Below are positions 44,952 through 53,628 of a DNA stretch of 64,000 bases, piece by piece. A model generated the notes under the pieces. The model did no database searches and had not been told where the DNA came from. It saw only the letters and a list, made by a program, of their open reading frames with translations. The stretch lies in assembly GCA_019187225.1 (NCBI GenBank), contig JABAQQ010000018.1:62001-126000 (forward strand). The letters are read 5' to 3'. The DNA comes from Saprospiraceae bacterium (GTDB lineage: Bacteria; Bacteroidota; Bacteroidia; Chitinophagales; Saprospiraceae). How positions within the stretch are numbered: the stretch's first letter is position 1; every line of letters starts with the position of its first letter. The translations under genes were made by a program, and so were the position numbers.

Positions 44952-47009
44952 ATGCTTCGCAAATTAATCCTGTTTTTCCCCCTTCTGTTGATCGCGTCGG
45001 CCATATCGCTGACCGCGCAGCAATCGTCCAAAAGTAAGTCCAAAGATCGCTTTCGCGAAAAAGACGGCATCCGCTACCCGGTGCGTGTGCAGAACGCCAA
45101 CGAAATTAACCTGGATGGTACTGATTACGCCCCCGCTTACTTCAAACAAGGGATCGTGTTCGTCTCCAGCCGCGCTAAAAGCGGGCCGCGCGATCAAAAA
45201 GGCGAAACATTCGCCGAGTTGTACTACGCTTTTTTCAACTACAACGGCGAGCCTTCATTCCCCCAAAAGGTGGCATTCACCACCGAAAAGCGATCGAATT
45301 TTCACGACGGTCCGGTTTGTTTCACCCGCGATAACAAAACTGCTTTCCTCACCATGCCGAACAACAAAGACGGTGTGCTGAAAGCGGGCAAAAACGGGAA
45401 AATTACCCTGAAAATTTATGAATCCCGCTATGGAAGACCGGATTGGAGCAAAGCGGTCGAGTTGCCGTTCAACAGCGATGACTACAACTGCAAACACCCC
45501 AGCCTGAGCCCCGACGGCACGAAACTGTTTTTCGCTTCAGATATGCCCGGCGGCTTCGGCGACTACGACATTTACGTAGTAGAACGCACCAACGGTGGCT
45601 GGGGCATGCCCGTCAACCTCGGCCCGGTCATCAACTCGGATAAGCAGGAATCGTTTCCTTTCATCAGCCAGTCGGGCGTATTGTTTTTCAGTTCCAACGG
45701 TCGCTCCAATTCGCTTGGCGGATACGACAACTATTATGTCAACAATCCACTGAACAATCCCGAAGAGGTAGTCAACCTCGGCGATGAGTTCAACACGAGC
45801 GCGGACGAAAAATCCTTCATCATTGACGACGAAGGCAAAAGCGGGTTCTTTACCAGCGACCGCGCGCGCGGCGCCGGCAAAGATGATATTTATCGCTTTG
45901 AAACGCCCAAAGGGCTGGAAGGCGTCGGCAAGCCCGAAGTAAATGCCGCCCAGATCGTCGTGACGGATGCCAAAACCGGCAAGCCACTGCATAAAGCCGA
46001 AATCCGCATCCTGCAGCCCTCCGAAGACGGGTTTGTGAGCGGCAACAAGGATTTTTATACCATTGACCTGACGCCGGTGCAGGACAAACCCAACGCGCTC
46101 AGCCTGCAGCTCGTGCGCAAAGGCGCAGAAGACCTGGGTAGCGCCGACCTGTACAGCAACGCGGAAGGCAAAGCGCAAACCGACTTTACGCGCTATCACA
46201 ATTACCTCGTGGTGGTGAGCCTGCCCGGCTACAGCCCGAAAGAAAGGTTGGTGACAGTGGATACGGAAAAGGGCTTGACGCTCAACTTCGCCCTCAGCGA
46301 AGCACCGCGCTGCCTGCGCGTAGGCGGCATGGTGGCCACCACTACTTTCGGCACCCGCATTTTGAATGCCACCATCAAATTCGTACACCGCGAAACAGGC
46401 ACTACCGAAACCGTCCGTACCAATTGGAACGGCGATTATGCCGCCTGTCTTCCGCTCGAAGGCGACTACGTTGCCTATGTGGAACGGGCAGGGTTCAAGA
46501 GCGAAAACTACCGCATCACCAATCTGAAAATGGGTGATAACCCTTACCAGGAAACCCGCCTCGAACCGCTGACACCCGATGCCGCCATTGAAGCCTCCAT
46601 GCCGCTGGCGACGGGTATCCAGGACGGCTCCATTATCGTTTTGGACAAAATCTTCTATGAATACAACAAGGCTACGCTCAACCAAAGCGCGGTGCGTTAC
46701 CTGGATGCCTTGATCGAATTGCTCAAACGCTACCCGGAAATGGAGATTGACCTCATCTCTCACACCGACACGCGCGGCGACGCAAGGCTGAATCAGGAAC
46801 TCACCGACGCGCGCGCAGAAAACGCCAAGATGTACCTCGTGTACAAATTGGGTGAAAGCGAAGCCAAACGCATCAACCCTTACGGAAAAGGCGAAAGCGA
46901 GCCCCGCAACCGCTGCACCGAAGGCGTGGAATGCTCCGACGACGAGCACCAGCAGAACAACAGGTTGGAAGTAAAGATACGGAAGGTGGGGAAAGTGCCG
47001 AGGCCGTAA
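44952..47009 (+). CDS. PorE-like OmpA-family protein with PD40 propeller
   Basis: A 685-residue exported protein. The signal peptide covers residues 1-23 (ends SLTAQQ). A WD40-like PD40 propeller spans ~45-310 (HPSLSPDGTKLFFASDMPGGFGD, ESFPFISQSGVLFFSSNGR, DDIYRFE). A linker and a carboxypeptidase-regulatory-like beta domain come next (~450-540, CLRVGGMVATTTFG). The C-terminal OmpA domain, residues ~556-680, has FYEYNKATLNQSAVRYLDAL and the peptidoglycan-binding HTDTRGDARLNQELTDARAE. PorE of Porphyromonas has this layout plus an N-terminal TPR, which is missing here. It probably ties the PorP/SprF-cargo machinery to peptidoglycan. The ATG at 44952 was chosen over an upstream TTG. A hairpin follows the stop. 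Confidence 0.88.
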   Translation: MLRKLILFFPLLLIASAISLTAQQSSKSKSKDRFREKDGIRYPVRVQNANEINLDGTDYAPAYFKQGIVFVSSRAKSGPRDQKGETFAELYYAFFNYNGEPSFPQKVAFTTEKRSNFHDGPVCFTRDNKTAFLTMPNNKDGVLKAGKNGKITLKIYESRYGRPDWSKAVELPFNSDDYNCKHPSLSPDGTKLFFASDMPGGFGDYDIYVVERTNGGWGMPVNLGPVINSDKQESFPFISQSGVLFFSSNGRSNSLGGYDNYYVNNPLNNPEEVVNLGDEFNTSADEKSFIIDDEGKSGFFTSDRARGAGKDDIYRFETPKGLEGVGKPEVNAAQIVVTDAKTGKPLHKAEIRILQPSEDGFVSGNKDFYTIDLTPVQDKPNALSLQLVRKGAEDLGSADLYSNAEGKAQTDFTRYHNYLVVVSLPGYSPKERLVTVDTEKGLTLNFALSEAPRCLRVGGMVATTTFGTRILNATIKFVHRETGTTETVRTNWNGDYAACLPLEGDYVAYVERAGFKSENYRITNLKMGDNPYQETRLEPLTPDAAIEASMPLATGIQDGSIIVLDKIFYEYNKATLNQSAVRYLDALIELLKRYPEMEIDLISHTDTRGDARLNQELTDARAENAKMYLVYKLGESEAKRINPYGKGESEPRNRCTEGVECSDDEHQQNNRLEVKIRKVGKVPRP

Positions 47010-47040
47010 GTTCTTTTTATGTGCTGATGCGAATATGGAA

Positions 47041-47073
47041 GAAGCCTTCCGGATTTATTTCCCGGAAGGCTTC
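47041..47073 (+). terminator. Terminator-like hairpin after the OmpA/PD40 gene
   Basis: A perfect 12-bp stem GAAGCCTTCCGG/CCGGAAGGCTTC around a 9-base loop, 31 bp after the stop. The following TATTGTTT is a weak U-tract. It lies between convergent genes and could serve both. Confidence 0.7.
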
Positions 47074-47106
47074 TATTGTTTACCTAATATATATTATGCC
47101 AGCCCC

Positions 47107-48627
47107 CTAAATTTCACTTGCAATTTGTGCCAGCACCGCCGTCAGCGTATCTTCCAGATAACGCCTGATATTGGCTTCCTTTCCTTCACCATTGGTGTAA
47201 GCAGAAACTACATGCGGAGGGATAGCAAGCGGTATAACGGTATTAGGCGTATCCTCTTCATTTTTGCCTTTATGTTCTAAAAATGCTCCTATCGCCAGTG
47301 CGCCATCTTCATAGCCAAAATGATGAATGGTGATTCCTACATGGTATTTCTTTTCTTCTGAAAAGTCAAATCCCAGAATAAACCAGGCCTTTGGAAGATT
47401 GCGGTTGAAATAGTAGCTATGCTTTTGAGCGTAGCCAATGATTTGAGCATAATAGAAATCCTGAAATGCACGCTTTGTCGCGTCGTGGATTCGGGTATCA
47501 TCGAAAGAACACTTCTTGAGATAAACCCCAACGTCTTTACCGTATTTTTTCTTCAAATTTTGCTCTACTTCTTGCAAATAAGTATCACAAATGGAGAAAA
47601 TCTTTCTCCTGCCCACAACAAGTGCATCTGCTTTTGCTGCGAGTACCGCCTCTCGCTGCGCTCTTATTTTTTGAATCAATGCTTCTTGCACTGCTTCAAA
47701 TGAGGAGGAAGATGATACTTCTTGGACATTTAGGGCTTTTTGAATATTCCTCTTTTGCACCTCACCGAGATATGTGACAAACGGTTGAGGTGAACCTTCG
47801 TCTGCCCTTTCAAGCGCCTCAATATACTTTACTTTAGCTTCCTCTCTCAGAACGGTCAATGGGAAAAAACCTGCTTTAACAAAAATGAGGCTGGCAAGCA
47901 GCCTAACAACTCTCCCGTTGCCATCTTGAAAAGGATGGATAGTAGTGAAAGCATGATGAACCCAAGCCGCCAAAATGAGTGGATGGATACTTTCTTCTGA
48001 CAAACGGTTGTAAGTGTTTATCAGATTGTCCATCTCAGAAGCAACGTGTTCAGGAGGGCAATATAAGACCTTAACCCCATCGGGTCGAATTGGATTATTT
48101 TCCCACTTTTTGAACTCACCCTTCAGAAGAGGTATTTTCAACTTTGTCCCTTTCGCGTCTCTACCTTCAGCAGTCTCTTGATGCCGGGTCACCAATTGAT
48201 GCAATTGTTTGACCATCGAAACAGAAAAAGGACGATTGTCTTTTACAATATCGAATATCCAATTAACAGCTTCTAGATGGTCATTCAAATGCTGCATGAG
48301 TGTTTGAGGCTCTATGTTGGTGTCGTTATGGCTTAACAAAGAGCTGCGAAAACCTTCGTTTATGAAAGCTTCAGTTATTCCAGTGCTCAGATCATACATT
48401 CTTTCAACTATACCCGTTTCAATAGCGTGCTCTCGCTTCAGTCTTTCCAAAAACTCTTTGTACTCCAGAGAATTATCCTGCAATTTCTGGCGTTGAATGA
48501 ACCACGAGTCGGAAATATCGTCGAGCACAGAAGTATCGCATTGAGCCCATGCAGACGTGAATTCAATCGGCTTCCAAAGCCTGAAAACTTCGGGAACATT
48601 ACCGGTGGAGGCAATTTCTTCTTCCAT
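47107..48627 (-). CDS. Fic-family AMPylase-type protein
   Basis: A 506-residue protein. The Fic core motif HPFQDGNGRVVR is at residues 231-242, complete with catalytic His231 and the phosphate-binding GNGR, preceded by AAWVHHAFTTI. The N-terminal ~130 residues form a helical region typical of class II Fic proteins, but no clear [S/T]xxxE[G/N] inhibitory motif was found. The C-terminal ~190 residues (after KIFSICDTYLQEVEQNLKKK) match no domain I know. Fic proteins transfer AMP or other nucleotides to Ser/Thr/Tyr of target proteins; the target is unknown. Base composition is more A+T-rich than the flanking genes, suggesting acquisition. It lies 28 bp after the ileS stop on the same strand. Confidence 0.88.
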   Translation of the reverse strand: MEEEIASTGNVPEVFRLWKPIEFTSAWAQCDTSVLDDISDSWFIQRQKLQDNSLEYKEFLERLKREHAIETGIVERMYDLSTGITEAFINEGFRSSLLSHNDTNIEPQTLMQHLNDHLEAVNWIFDIVKDNRPFSVSMVKQLHQLVTRHQETAEGRDAKGTKLKIPLLKGEFKKWENNPIRPDGVKVLYCPPEHVASEMDNLINTYNRLSEESIHPLILAAWVHHAFTTIHPFQDGNGRVVRLLASLIFVKAGFFPLTVLREEAKVKYIEALERADEGSPQPFVTYLGEVQKRNIQKALNVQEVSSSSSFEAVQEALIQKIRAQREAVLAAKADALVVGRRKIFSICDTYLQEVEQNLKKKYGKDVGVYLKKCSFDDTRIHDATKRAFQDFYYAQIIGYAQKHSYYFNRNLPKAWFILGFDFSEEKKYHVGITIHHFGYEDGALAIGAFLEHKGKNEEDTPNTVIPLAIPPHVVSAYTNGEGKEANIRRYLEDTLTAVLAQIASEI

Positions 48628-48655
48628 TATGTATTTAGTTAGAAGTATCTGAATA

Positions 48656-51600
48656 TCAATTCACACTCACCTCGATCCCCACAACCACTTCGTCTTCCAA
48701 TTCTATTTTCTCTCCGTCAACGCTGTCGGCCAGCACCAGATCCGTCGCCAGCACTTCGGCTTTGATGTAGTCGCGGAATTTTTCCACCGCATCGAGGATG
48801 GCGGCGTGTTTTTCCAGCGTCACCGTCACGCGGTCGGTCACGTTGAAGTCCTTGTCCTTGCGGATGTTTTGGATGCGGTTCACGAGGTCGCGGGCAGTGC
48901 CCTCGGCCAAAAGTTCGGGCGTGAGCGTCACGTCGAGCGCTACGGTAAGGTCGCCGTCGGAGGCGACTTTCCAGCCGGGCAGATCTTCCGTGGTGACGAT
49001 CAAATCTTCCGGCGTAAGCGTATAAGCGTTGCCGTTGATGCTGATCGCGAGCGAGCCGGCTTTTTCCAAAGCGTTGATTTCATCGTTGGAAAAATTGGCG
49101 ATCAGGGTGGCTGCCTCTTTCATATCCTTGCCGAGTTTGGCGCCCAAAGTTTTAAAGTTGGCTTTGGCGCCTTTTTTCAACAAACCTGACGCGTCGGTGA
49201 CGTATTCCAGCTGCTTCACATTGATCTCAGACAAAATCAAATCTTTTACGCCATCCACTTCAGCGATGAAAGCTTCGTCGAGCACGGGCAAGAGGATTTT
49301 TTGCAACGGCAAACGCACCCGCAATTTTTCTTTTTTCCTGATACTCAGGGCCAAAGAGCAAATCCGCTGCGCGTAGTCCATGCGCTTTTCCAATGCCTCG
49401 TCCACCCTGGAAGTATCCGGTTGCGTCAGATCGGTCAGATGGACAGAGTCATGGCGAAGCGGAGTGTTATTGGCTTTCGCAGCGTCTTTGATGGGCGCGG
49501 TCAGGTTGCGGTAGAGCCAGTCGGAAAAAAACGGCGCGACAGAAGCCATCAATTGCCCGGTGACCATAAGACACTCGAATAGGGTTTGATACGCGGCGGT
49601 TTTATCGTCGCTCATTTCACCTTTCCAGAAACGCCGTCTCGAAAGGCGCACGTACCAGTTCGATAGGTGTTCGTCCACAAATTCCTCGATGGCACGGCAG
49701 GCGCGGGTCACATCGTAGTCGTCCATAGCAGCGCGGTAGTCGGTCACGAGCGAATACAATTTGGAAATGACCCAGCGGTCGAGTTCGCTGCGCTTATCGT
49801 AAGGCATCACATTGAACTCGTCCATCTTAAAGCCGTCGAGATTGGCATAGAGCGCGAAGAAGTTGTAGGTATTATACATTGTACCGAACAACTTGTTGCG
49901 CACTTCGATAATGCCTGCCGTGTCGAATTTCAGGTTGTCCCAGGGGTTGGCATTCGCCATCATGTACCAGCGCGTGGCGTCGGCGCCATACTCTTCGAGC
50001 GTCTCGAAGGGGTCAACGACATTGCCTTTCGACTTCGACATTTTGTTGCCTTCTCTGTCCAGGACGAGGCCGTTGGAGACGACGGTTTTGAACGCCACCG
50101 AATCGAACACCATCACGGCGATGGCGTGCAGCGTGTAGAACCAGCCGCGCGTTTGATCCACACCTTCGGCAATGAAGTCTGCGGGGAAATTGTTTTTGAA
50201 AACCTCCTGATTTTCAAACGGATAGTGCCACTGCGCATAAGGCATGGAGCCGGAGTCGAACCAGACGTCAATCAAATCCAGTTCGCGAAACATCTTTTTG
50301 CCGGAAGGCGAAAGGAGGACAACTTCATCCATGTAAGGCCGGTGCAGATCTGCCGGTACCGATTGTGACAACCCGAATGCAGCGTTGGCTTTGTTGATCT
50401 CCTCCTGCAATTGCGCTACCGAGCCGATGCACAGTTCTTCTTCCGCATCTTCCGTTCTCCAGATCGGCAAGGTCACGCCCCAGTAACGCGAACGCGAGAG
50501 GTTCCAGTCCTGCAGGTTTTCAAGCCACTGACCGAAACGCCCGGTGCCGGTGCTGGCAGGTTTCCAGTTGATGGTTTTGTTCAACTCCGCCATACGTTCC
50601 TTGACTGCTGAGGCACGGATAAACCAGGAATCGAGCGGGTAGTACAGCACGGGCTTGTCCGTCCGCCAGCAATGCGGGTAAGGGTGTTTGTATTTTTCGA
50701 TCTTGAACGCTTTGTTGTCCTCTTTCAGGCGCAAAGCAATGAGCAAGTCGGTGGGTTTAAATTCCTTATCTTTTTGAATTTCAGCGGAATAATACTCGGC
50801 TTTGACATAACGCCCACCGAATTCGGGCACTTCCTCTGCGAATTTTCCCTGCTTGTCCACGAGCGGGAAAGGCAGGTCGGGCGCTTTCGGATTGGGCAGG
50901 CCGATGAAGGGTACGCCCGCCGCATTGCAGGCACGGAAGTCATCGGCGCCGAAGTAGGGGGCGGTATGCACTACGCCCGTGCCGTCTTCGGTCGTCACCC
51001 AGTCGCCGGAGATGACGCGGAAGGCTTTATCTTCGAGTTCGGGGGTAGAGGCGGCTGGCGTTGGAAGCAATTGCTCAAAGCGGATGCCGACGAGGTCGGC
51101 ACCTTTGATACCGCTTTTTGCAATGTTGTACGGCAATTTCTTATCTCCCGGTTTGAAATCTTCCAACGCTTGGTTTTCATCCTCCGGGTTGAAATATGCG
51201 GAGAGACGGTCTTTGGCTAATACCACACTCATTAGTTGACCAGTGTAGGGGCTGACGGTTTTGACCTTCGCGTATTCGATGTTTGGGCCCACCGTGAGCG
51301 CCACGTTGGAGGGCAAAGTCCAGGGCGTGGTCGTCCAGGCGAGGATGCGGACATCTTCGTTGTCATCCTCGAAGAGGTGCGCCGAAACGGAGTTCCGGCG
51401 TACTTTGAACATCGCCACGACCGAAATATCCGTCACCTCTTTGTAAGTGCCGGGCATATTCAGTTCGTGGGTCGAGAGGCCGGTGCCGGCGGCAGGGCTG
51501 TAAGGTTGGATGGTGAATCCTTTGTACAGAAAAGACTCGCCGGAGGCCGTTTTTTTGTCGTACAATTGCTTCAACAGCCACCACACCGACTCGATGTAAT

Positions 51601-52057
51601 CGTTTTTAAAAGTAATGTATGGGTTGTCCAGATCCACCCAATAGCCCATGCGCCGCGTGAGGTCGTCCCAAACGTCTTTGTAGCGCAATACGGTACTGCG
51701 ACAGGTAGCGTTGTACGTTTCGACGCTGACTTTTTTGCCGATGTCTTCCTTCGTGATGCCGAGTTCTTTTTCTACCTGCAACTCGATGGGTAGGCCATGC
51801 GTATCCCAGCCGCCTTTGCGCTCCACGCGGTGGCCTTTGAGGGTGTTGTAACGGCAAAAAAGGTCTTTTACCGTACGCGCCATCACGTGGTGAATGCCGG
51901 GTATGCCGTTGGCAGAGGGCGGACCTTCGTAAAACACGAACGACTTGCCGGTCGGGCGCTGGCTGACGGATTGTTCGAAGATTTTTTCGTCCTCCCAGAA
52001 CTGGCGGATTTCGGCGTCTATGGAGGGGAGGTGGAGGTGTTTGAATTCGCGGTACAT
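48656..52057 (-). CDS. ileS: Isoleucyl-tRNA synthetase, eukaryote-like (IleS2) type
   Basis: A 1,133-residue class I synthetase for tRNA-Ile. FYEGPPSANGIPGIHHVMART holds the HIGH equivalent (GIHH, ~54-57). An editing domain with TTPWTLPSNVALTVGP follows, then the WFDSGSMPYAQWHYPFEN region and KMSKSKGNVVDPFE near residue 670, and a long C-terminal tRNA-binding tail. YEGPPSANG with HH in the HIGH motif and the long tail mark the eukaryote-like IleS2 clade, whose known members are often insensitive to mupirocin; this is family knowledge, not shown here. Start at ATG 52057 (MYREFKHLHLPSIDAEIRQF). No T-box, as expected in this phylum. Confidence 0.96.
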   Translation of the reverse strand: MYREFKHLHLPSIDAEIRQFWEDEKIFEQSVSQRPTGKSFVFYEGPPSANGIPGIHHVMARTVKDLFCRYNTLKGHRVERKGGWDTHGLPIELQVEKELGITKEDIGKKVSVETYNATCRSTVLRYKDVWDDLTRRMGYWVDLDNPYITFKNDYIESVWWLLKQLYDKKTASGESFLYKGFTIQPYSPAAGTGLSTHELNMPGTYKEVTDISVVAMFKVRRNSVSAHLFEDDNEDVRILAWTTTPWTLPSNVALTVGPNIEYAKVKTVSPYTGQLMSVVLAKDRLSAYFNPEDENQALEDFKPGDKKLPYNIAKSGIKGADLVGIRFEQLLPTPAASTPELEDKAFRVISGDWVTTEDGTGVVHTAPYFGADDFRACNAAGVPFIGLPNPKAPDLPFPLVDKQGKFAEEVPEFGGRYVKAEYYSAEIQKDKEFKPTDLLIALRLKEDNKAFKIEKYKHPYPHCWRTDKPVLYYPLDSWFIRASAVKERMAELNKTINWKPASTGTGRFGQWLENLQDWNLSRSRYWGVTLPIWRTEDAEEELCIGSVAQLQEEINKANAAFGLSQSVPADLHRPYMDEVVLLSPSGKKMFRELDLIDVWFDSGSMPYAQWHYPFENQEVFKNNFPADFIAEGVDQTRGWFYTLHAIAVMVFDSVAFKTVVSNGLVLDREGNKMSKSKGNVVDPFETLEEYGADATRWYMMANANPWDNLKFDTAGIIEVRNKLFGTMYNTYNFFALYANLDGFKMDEFNVMPYDKRSELDRWVISKLYSLVTDYRAAMDDYDVTRACRAIEEFVDEHLSNWYVRLSRRRFWKGEMSDDKTAAYQTLFECLMVTGQLMASVAPFFSDWLYRNLTAPIKDAAKANNTPLRHDSVHLTDLTQPDTSRVDEALEKRMDYAQRICSLALSIRKKEKLRVRLPLQKILLPVLDEAFIAEVDGVKDLILSEINVKQLEYVTDASGLLKKGAKANFKTLGAKLGKDMKEAATLIANFSNDEINALEKAGSLAISINGNAYTLTPEDLIVTTEDLPGWKVASDGDLTVALDVTLTPELLAEGTARDLVNRIQNIRKDKDFNVTDRVTVTLEKHAAILDAVEKFRDYIKAEVLATDLVLADSVDGEKIELEDEVVVGIEVSVN

Positions 52058-52100
52058 TATTATTGTTGAGATGTTGAGATGGGGATTTGTTGAACTTAGT

Positions 52101-52781
52101 TCATTCGTTTTCAGAAAGTTTTTGAATTATTCTTTTCATTACTTCACAGACATATTCATCAGCAATCTTGCAAAATTCTATGACAAATTCGGCATCGGTT
52201 ATTTTTAGTTCGGGTGTTAGCTCATCGCTAATCTCGATATGAGAGAATTGTCGAATTATCGTTTTAAATCCCGTCAACTTATCATCAGGGATGCTTCCAT
52301 TATCATGAGCGATGGCGTTTCGAATCTTCTGATAACGGCTAATTTTTTCCCATTTGTCATTTAGATATGAAGTGTCAATGCCTAAGACCTTATTGATAAA
52401 TTTTTTAGATTTTTCGATATAATTCCCTCCGCTCAAATCATTAAGACCAATTTTTGAATCAATGTATTTTTCAGTTTCAAGACAAATTTCTTTTAACGTC
52501 ACTTCAAACCATGAATAAGTAATCAGCATCTGAGAGTTGAAAAATGCACTGTCAAAATCTCTGTGCTTCAAAATTTCTTCTTCAAACCAAGAATAAGAGT
52601 CCATACCCCAGTCTTCTGCATCAGGGTTCTTCTTTTCCCATTCTCCAATTTTTTCGTCAAGTCTTTTGTGTTCTTCTCCAAGCCATTTTTGATTTGTTTT
52701 GATAAATTCGGCCAAAGTCTTTAGCCGATTCTCCATAAAGTGGAATGTCAATTTTATCCACGCAGATGGTAATTTTTTCAT
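52101..52781 (-). CDS. HEPN-like protein with RNAIAH motif
   Basis: A 226-residue, mostly helical and charged protein. RNAIAHDNG (Arg154...His159) is the Rx4H signature of HEPN ribonucleases, placed in a C-terminal helix after EKISRYQK as in known HEPN folds. An earlier pair of helices contains SQMLITYSWFEVTLKEI, which resembles the first HEPN helices. No partner antitoxin or nucleotidyltransferase lies next to it. The gene is strongly A+T-rich compared with ileS and Uma2 on either side, so it was probably acquired. It has its own -7 box 28 bp before the ATG. Function as an RNA-targeting defence or toxin protein is inference. Confidence 0.65.
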   Translation of the reverse strand: MKKLPSAWIKLTFHFMENRLKTLAEFIKTNQKWLGEEHKRLDEKIGEWEKKNPDAEDWGMDSYSWFEEEILKHRDFDSAFFNSQMLITYSWFEVTLKEICLETEKYIDSKIGLNDLSGGNYIEKSKKFINKVLGIDTSYLNDKWEKISRYQKIRNAIAHDNGSIPDDKLTGFKTIIRQFSHIEISDELTPELKITDAEFVIEFCKIADEYVCEVMKRIIQKLSENE

Positions 52782-52809
52782 TTTAGTTTGGATTTGGATA
52801 ATTGAGCCG

Positions 52810-52817
52810 CAAAAGTA
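52810..52817 (-). promoter_or_regulatory. -7 box of the HEPN-like gene
   Basis: On the minus strand TACTTTTG reads from 52817 to 52810, matching TAnnTTTG. The position for TTG at -33 reads GTG and falls within the adjacent terminator hairpin. Confidence 0.5.
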
Positions 52818-52822
52818 AAAAA

Positions 52823-52848
52823 CCCCGCTCGGCGCACACCGGGCGGGG
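52823..52848 (-). terminator. Terminator of the Uma2 gene
   Basis: A 10-bp stem CCCCGCTCGG/CCGGGCGGGG (one G-U pair) around CGCACA. On the minus strand it is followed by TTTTTT, which overlaps the -7 region of the next gene. The plus strand also has a T-rich run. Confidence 0.8.
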
Positions 52849-52958
52849 TCTTGTGTTTTTTTCCAAACAGCCTTACCGCGTCAGGTGTGCGCACCGCGAC
52901 GAATAATAATGCTGTCGGAAATTATTGCTTGAAACATGGGGCAAAGGTAAGAGGATTT

Positions 52959-53582
52959 TCAGGAAAACAAAGCATCGGCAGTGGTTTTAAAACCCGGTAT
53001 CACCGGCTCGGCGCTGCATACCCGTTCGCCTTTGCATATAAAAACATCAATGGGCGAGGTATATACATAAACAAGTTTCACCTGAGGAACGACCAGCCAG
53101 ATGACCCTGGCGCCGGCATTGAAATATTCATCCAGTTTCTTCAATACCTTTTGGTGCACATCGTTGTCCGACACGAACTCGATGATAAACTCCGGCACGG
53201 AAGGTGTTTTCCCCGATGCAGCATCCGCGATTTGCTGCGCTGTGTAATACGCCATATCGGGGATGCGTAATTGGGTGGGGGAAGTCATGGATTCAGGCTC
53301 AGTGAAGAGCTCACCGCCTTGTTGGTAAGACCCAGTGCTCTGGAAAAAGCGATTGAGTTTCTGGACTATAAAAAGATTTTCAAACGTAATCATTTTGGGC
53401 GATTTTTCGATGACACCATTGTTCCATTCGTACTTGAAACCGTCTTCCGGCGGCGTCCACGCGCGGAATTTCTCCAAAGTGTCGATCTTGCGCCGTCCTT
53501 TCACCCCCTCCTTTTTGGGTGGTAATTTCGTTTCCTCTTTTTGAACAGGCGCTGTTTGTGCTGCTTGTGCTGTGGCTTCCAT
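52959..53582 (-). CDS. Uma2-family (DUF820) restriction-endonuclease-like protein
   Basis: A 207-residue protein. After a low-complexity Ala/Gln/Lys N-terminus (1-35), the PD-(D/E)XK fold of Uma2 follows: YEWNNGVIEKSPK, RIPDMAYY (active-site Asp), EFIIEFVSDND (Glu) and KVLKKLDEYFNAGARVIWLV with the family Lys and the terminal strand VYVYTSP. All elements are present, so a nuclease-like active site is likely, though the role of Uma2 proteins is poorly known. It has a consensus promoter and a good terminator, so it is monocistronic. Confidence 0.88.
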   Translation of the reverse strand: MEATAQAAQTAPVQKEETKLPPKKEGVKGRRKIDTLEKFRAWTPPEDGFKYEWNNGVIEKSPKMITFENLFIVQKLNRFFQSTGSYQQGGELFTEPESMTSPTQLRIPDMAYYTAQQIADAASGKTPSVPEFIIEFVSDNDVHQKVLKKLDEYFNAGARVIWLVVPQVKLVYVYTSPIDVFICKGERVCSAEPVIPGFKTTADALFS

Positions 53583-53597
53583 ATCCTGATTTTTTTA

Positions 53598-53628
53598 CAA
53601 AGGTAATTTTTCAATGACGATTTTCAAA
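53598..53628 (-). promoter_or_regulatory. Consensus Bacteroidota promoter of the Uma2 gene
   Basis: On the minus strand TTTG (53628-53625), a 19-bp spacer, then TACCTTTG (53605-53598) match the consensus exactly. The -33 box overlaps the last codons of the upstream dehydrogenase gene. Confidence 0.8.

Noticed and set aside
45537-46949. 470-codon minus-strand frame opposite the OmpA/PD40 gene
   Set aside because: Antisense to a gene with clear domains; composition is Phe/Val/Ala/His-biased as expected for a shadow frame.
52859-52958. Possible small RNA after the Uma2 gene
   Set aside because: The stretch is simply the 3' region before the terminator; no separate promoter or conserved structure is visible.
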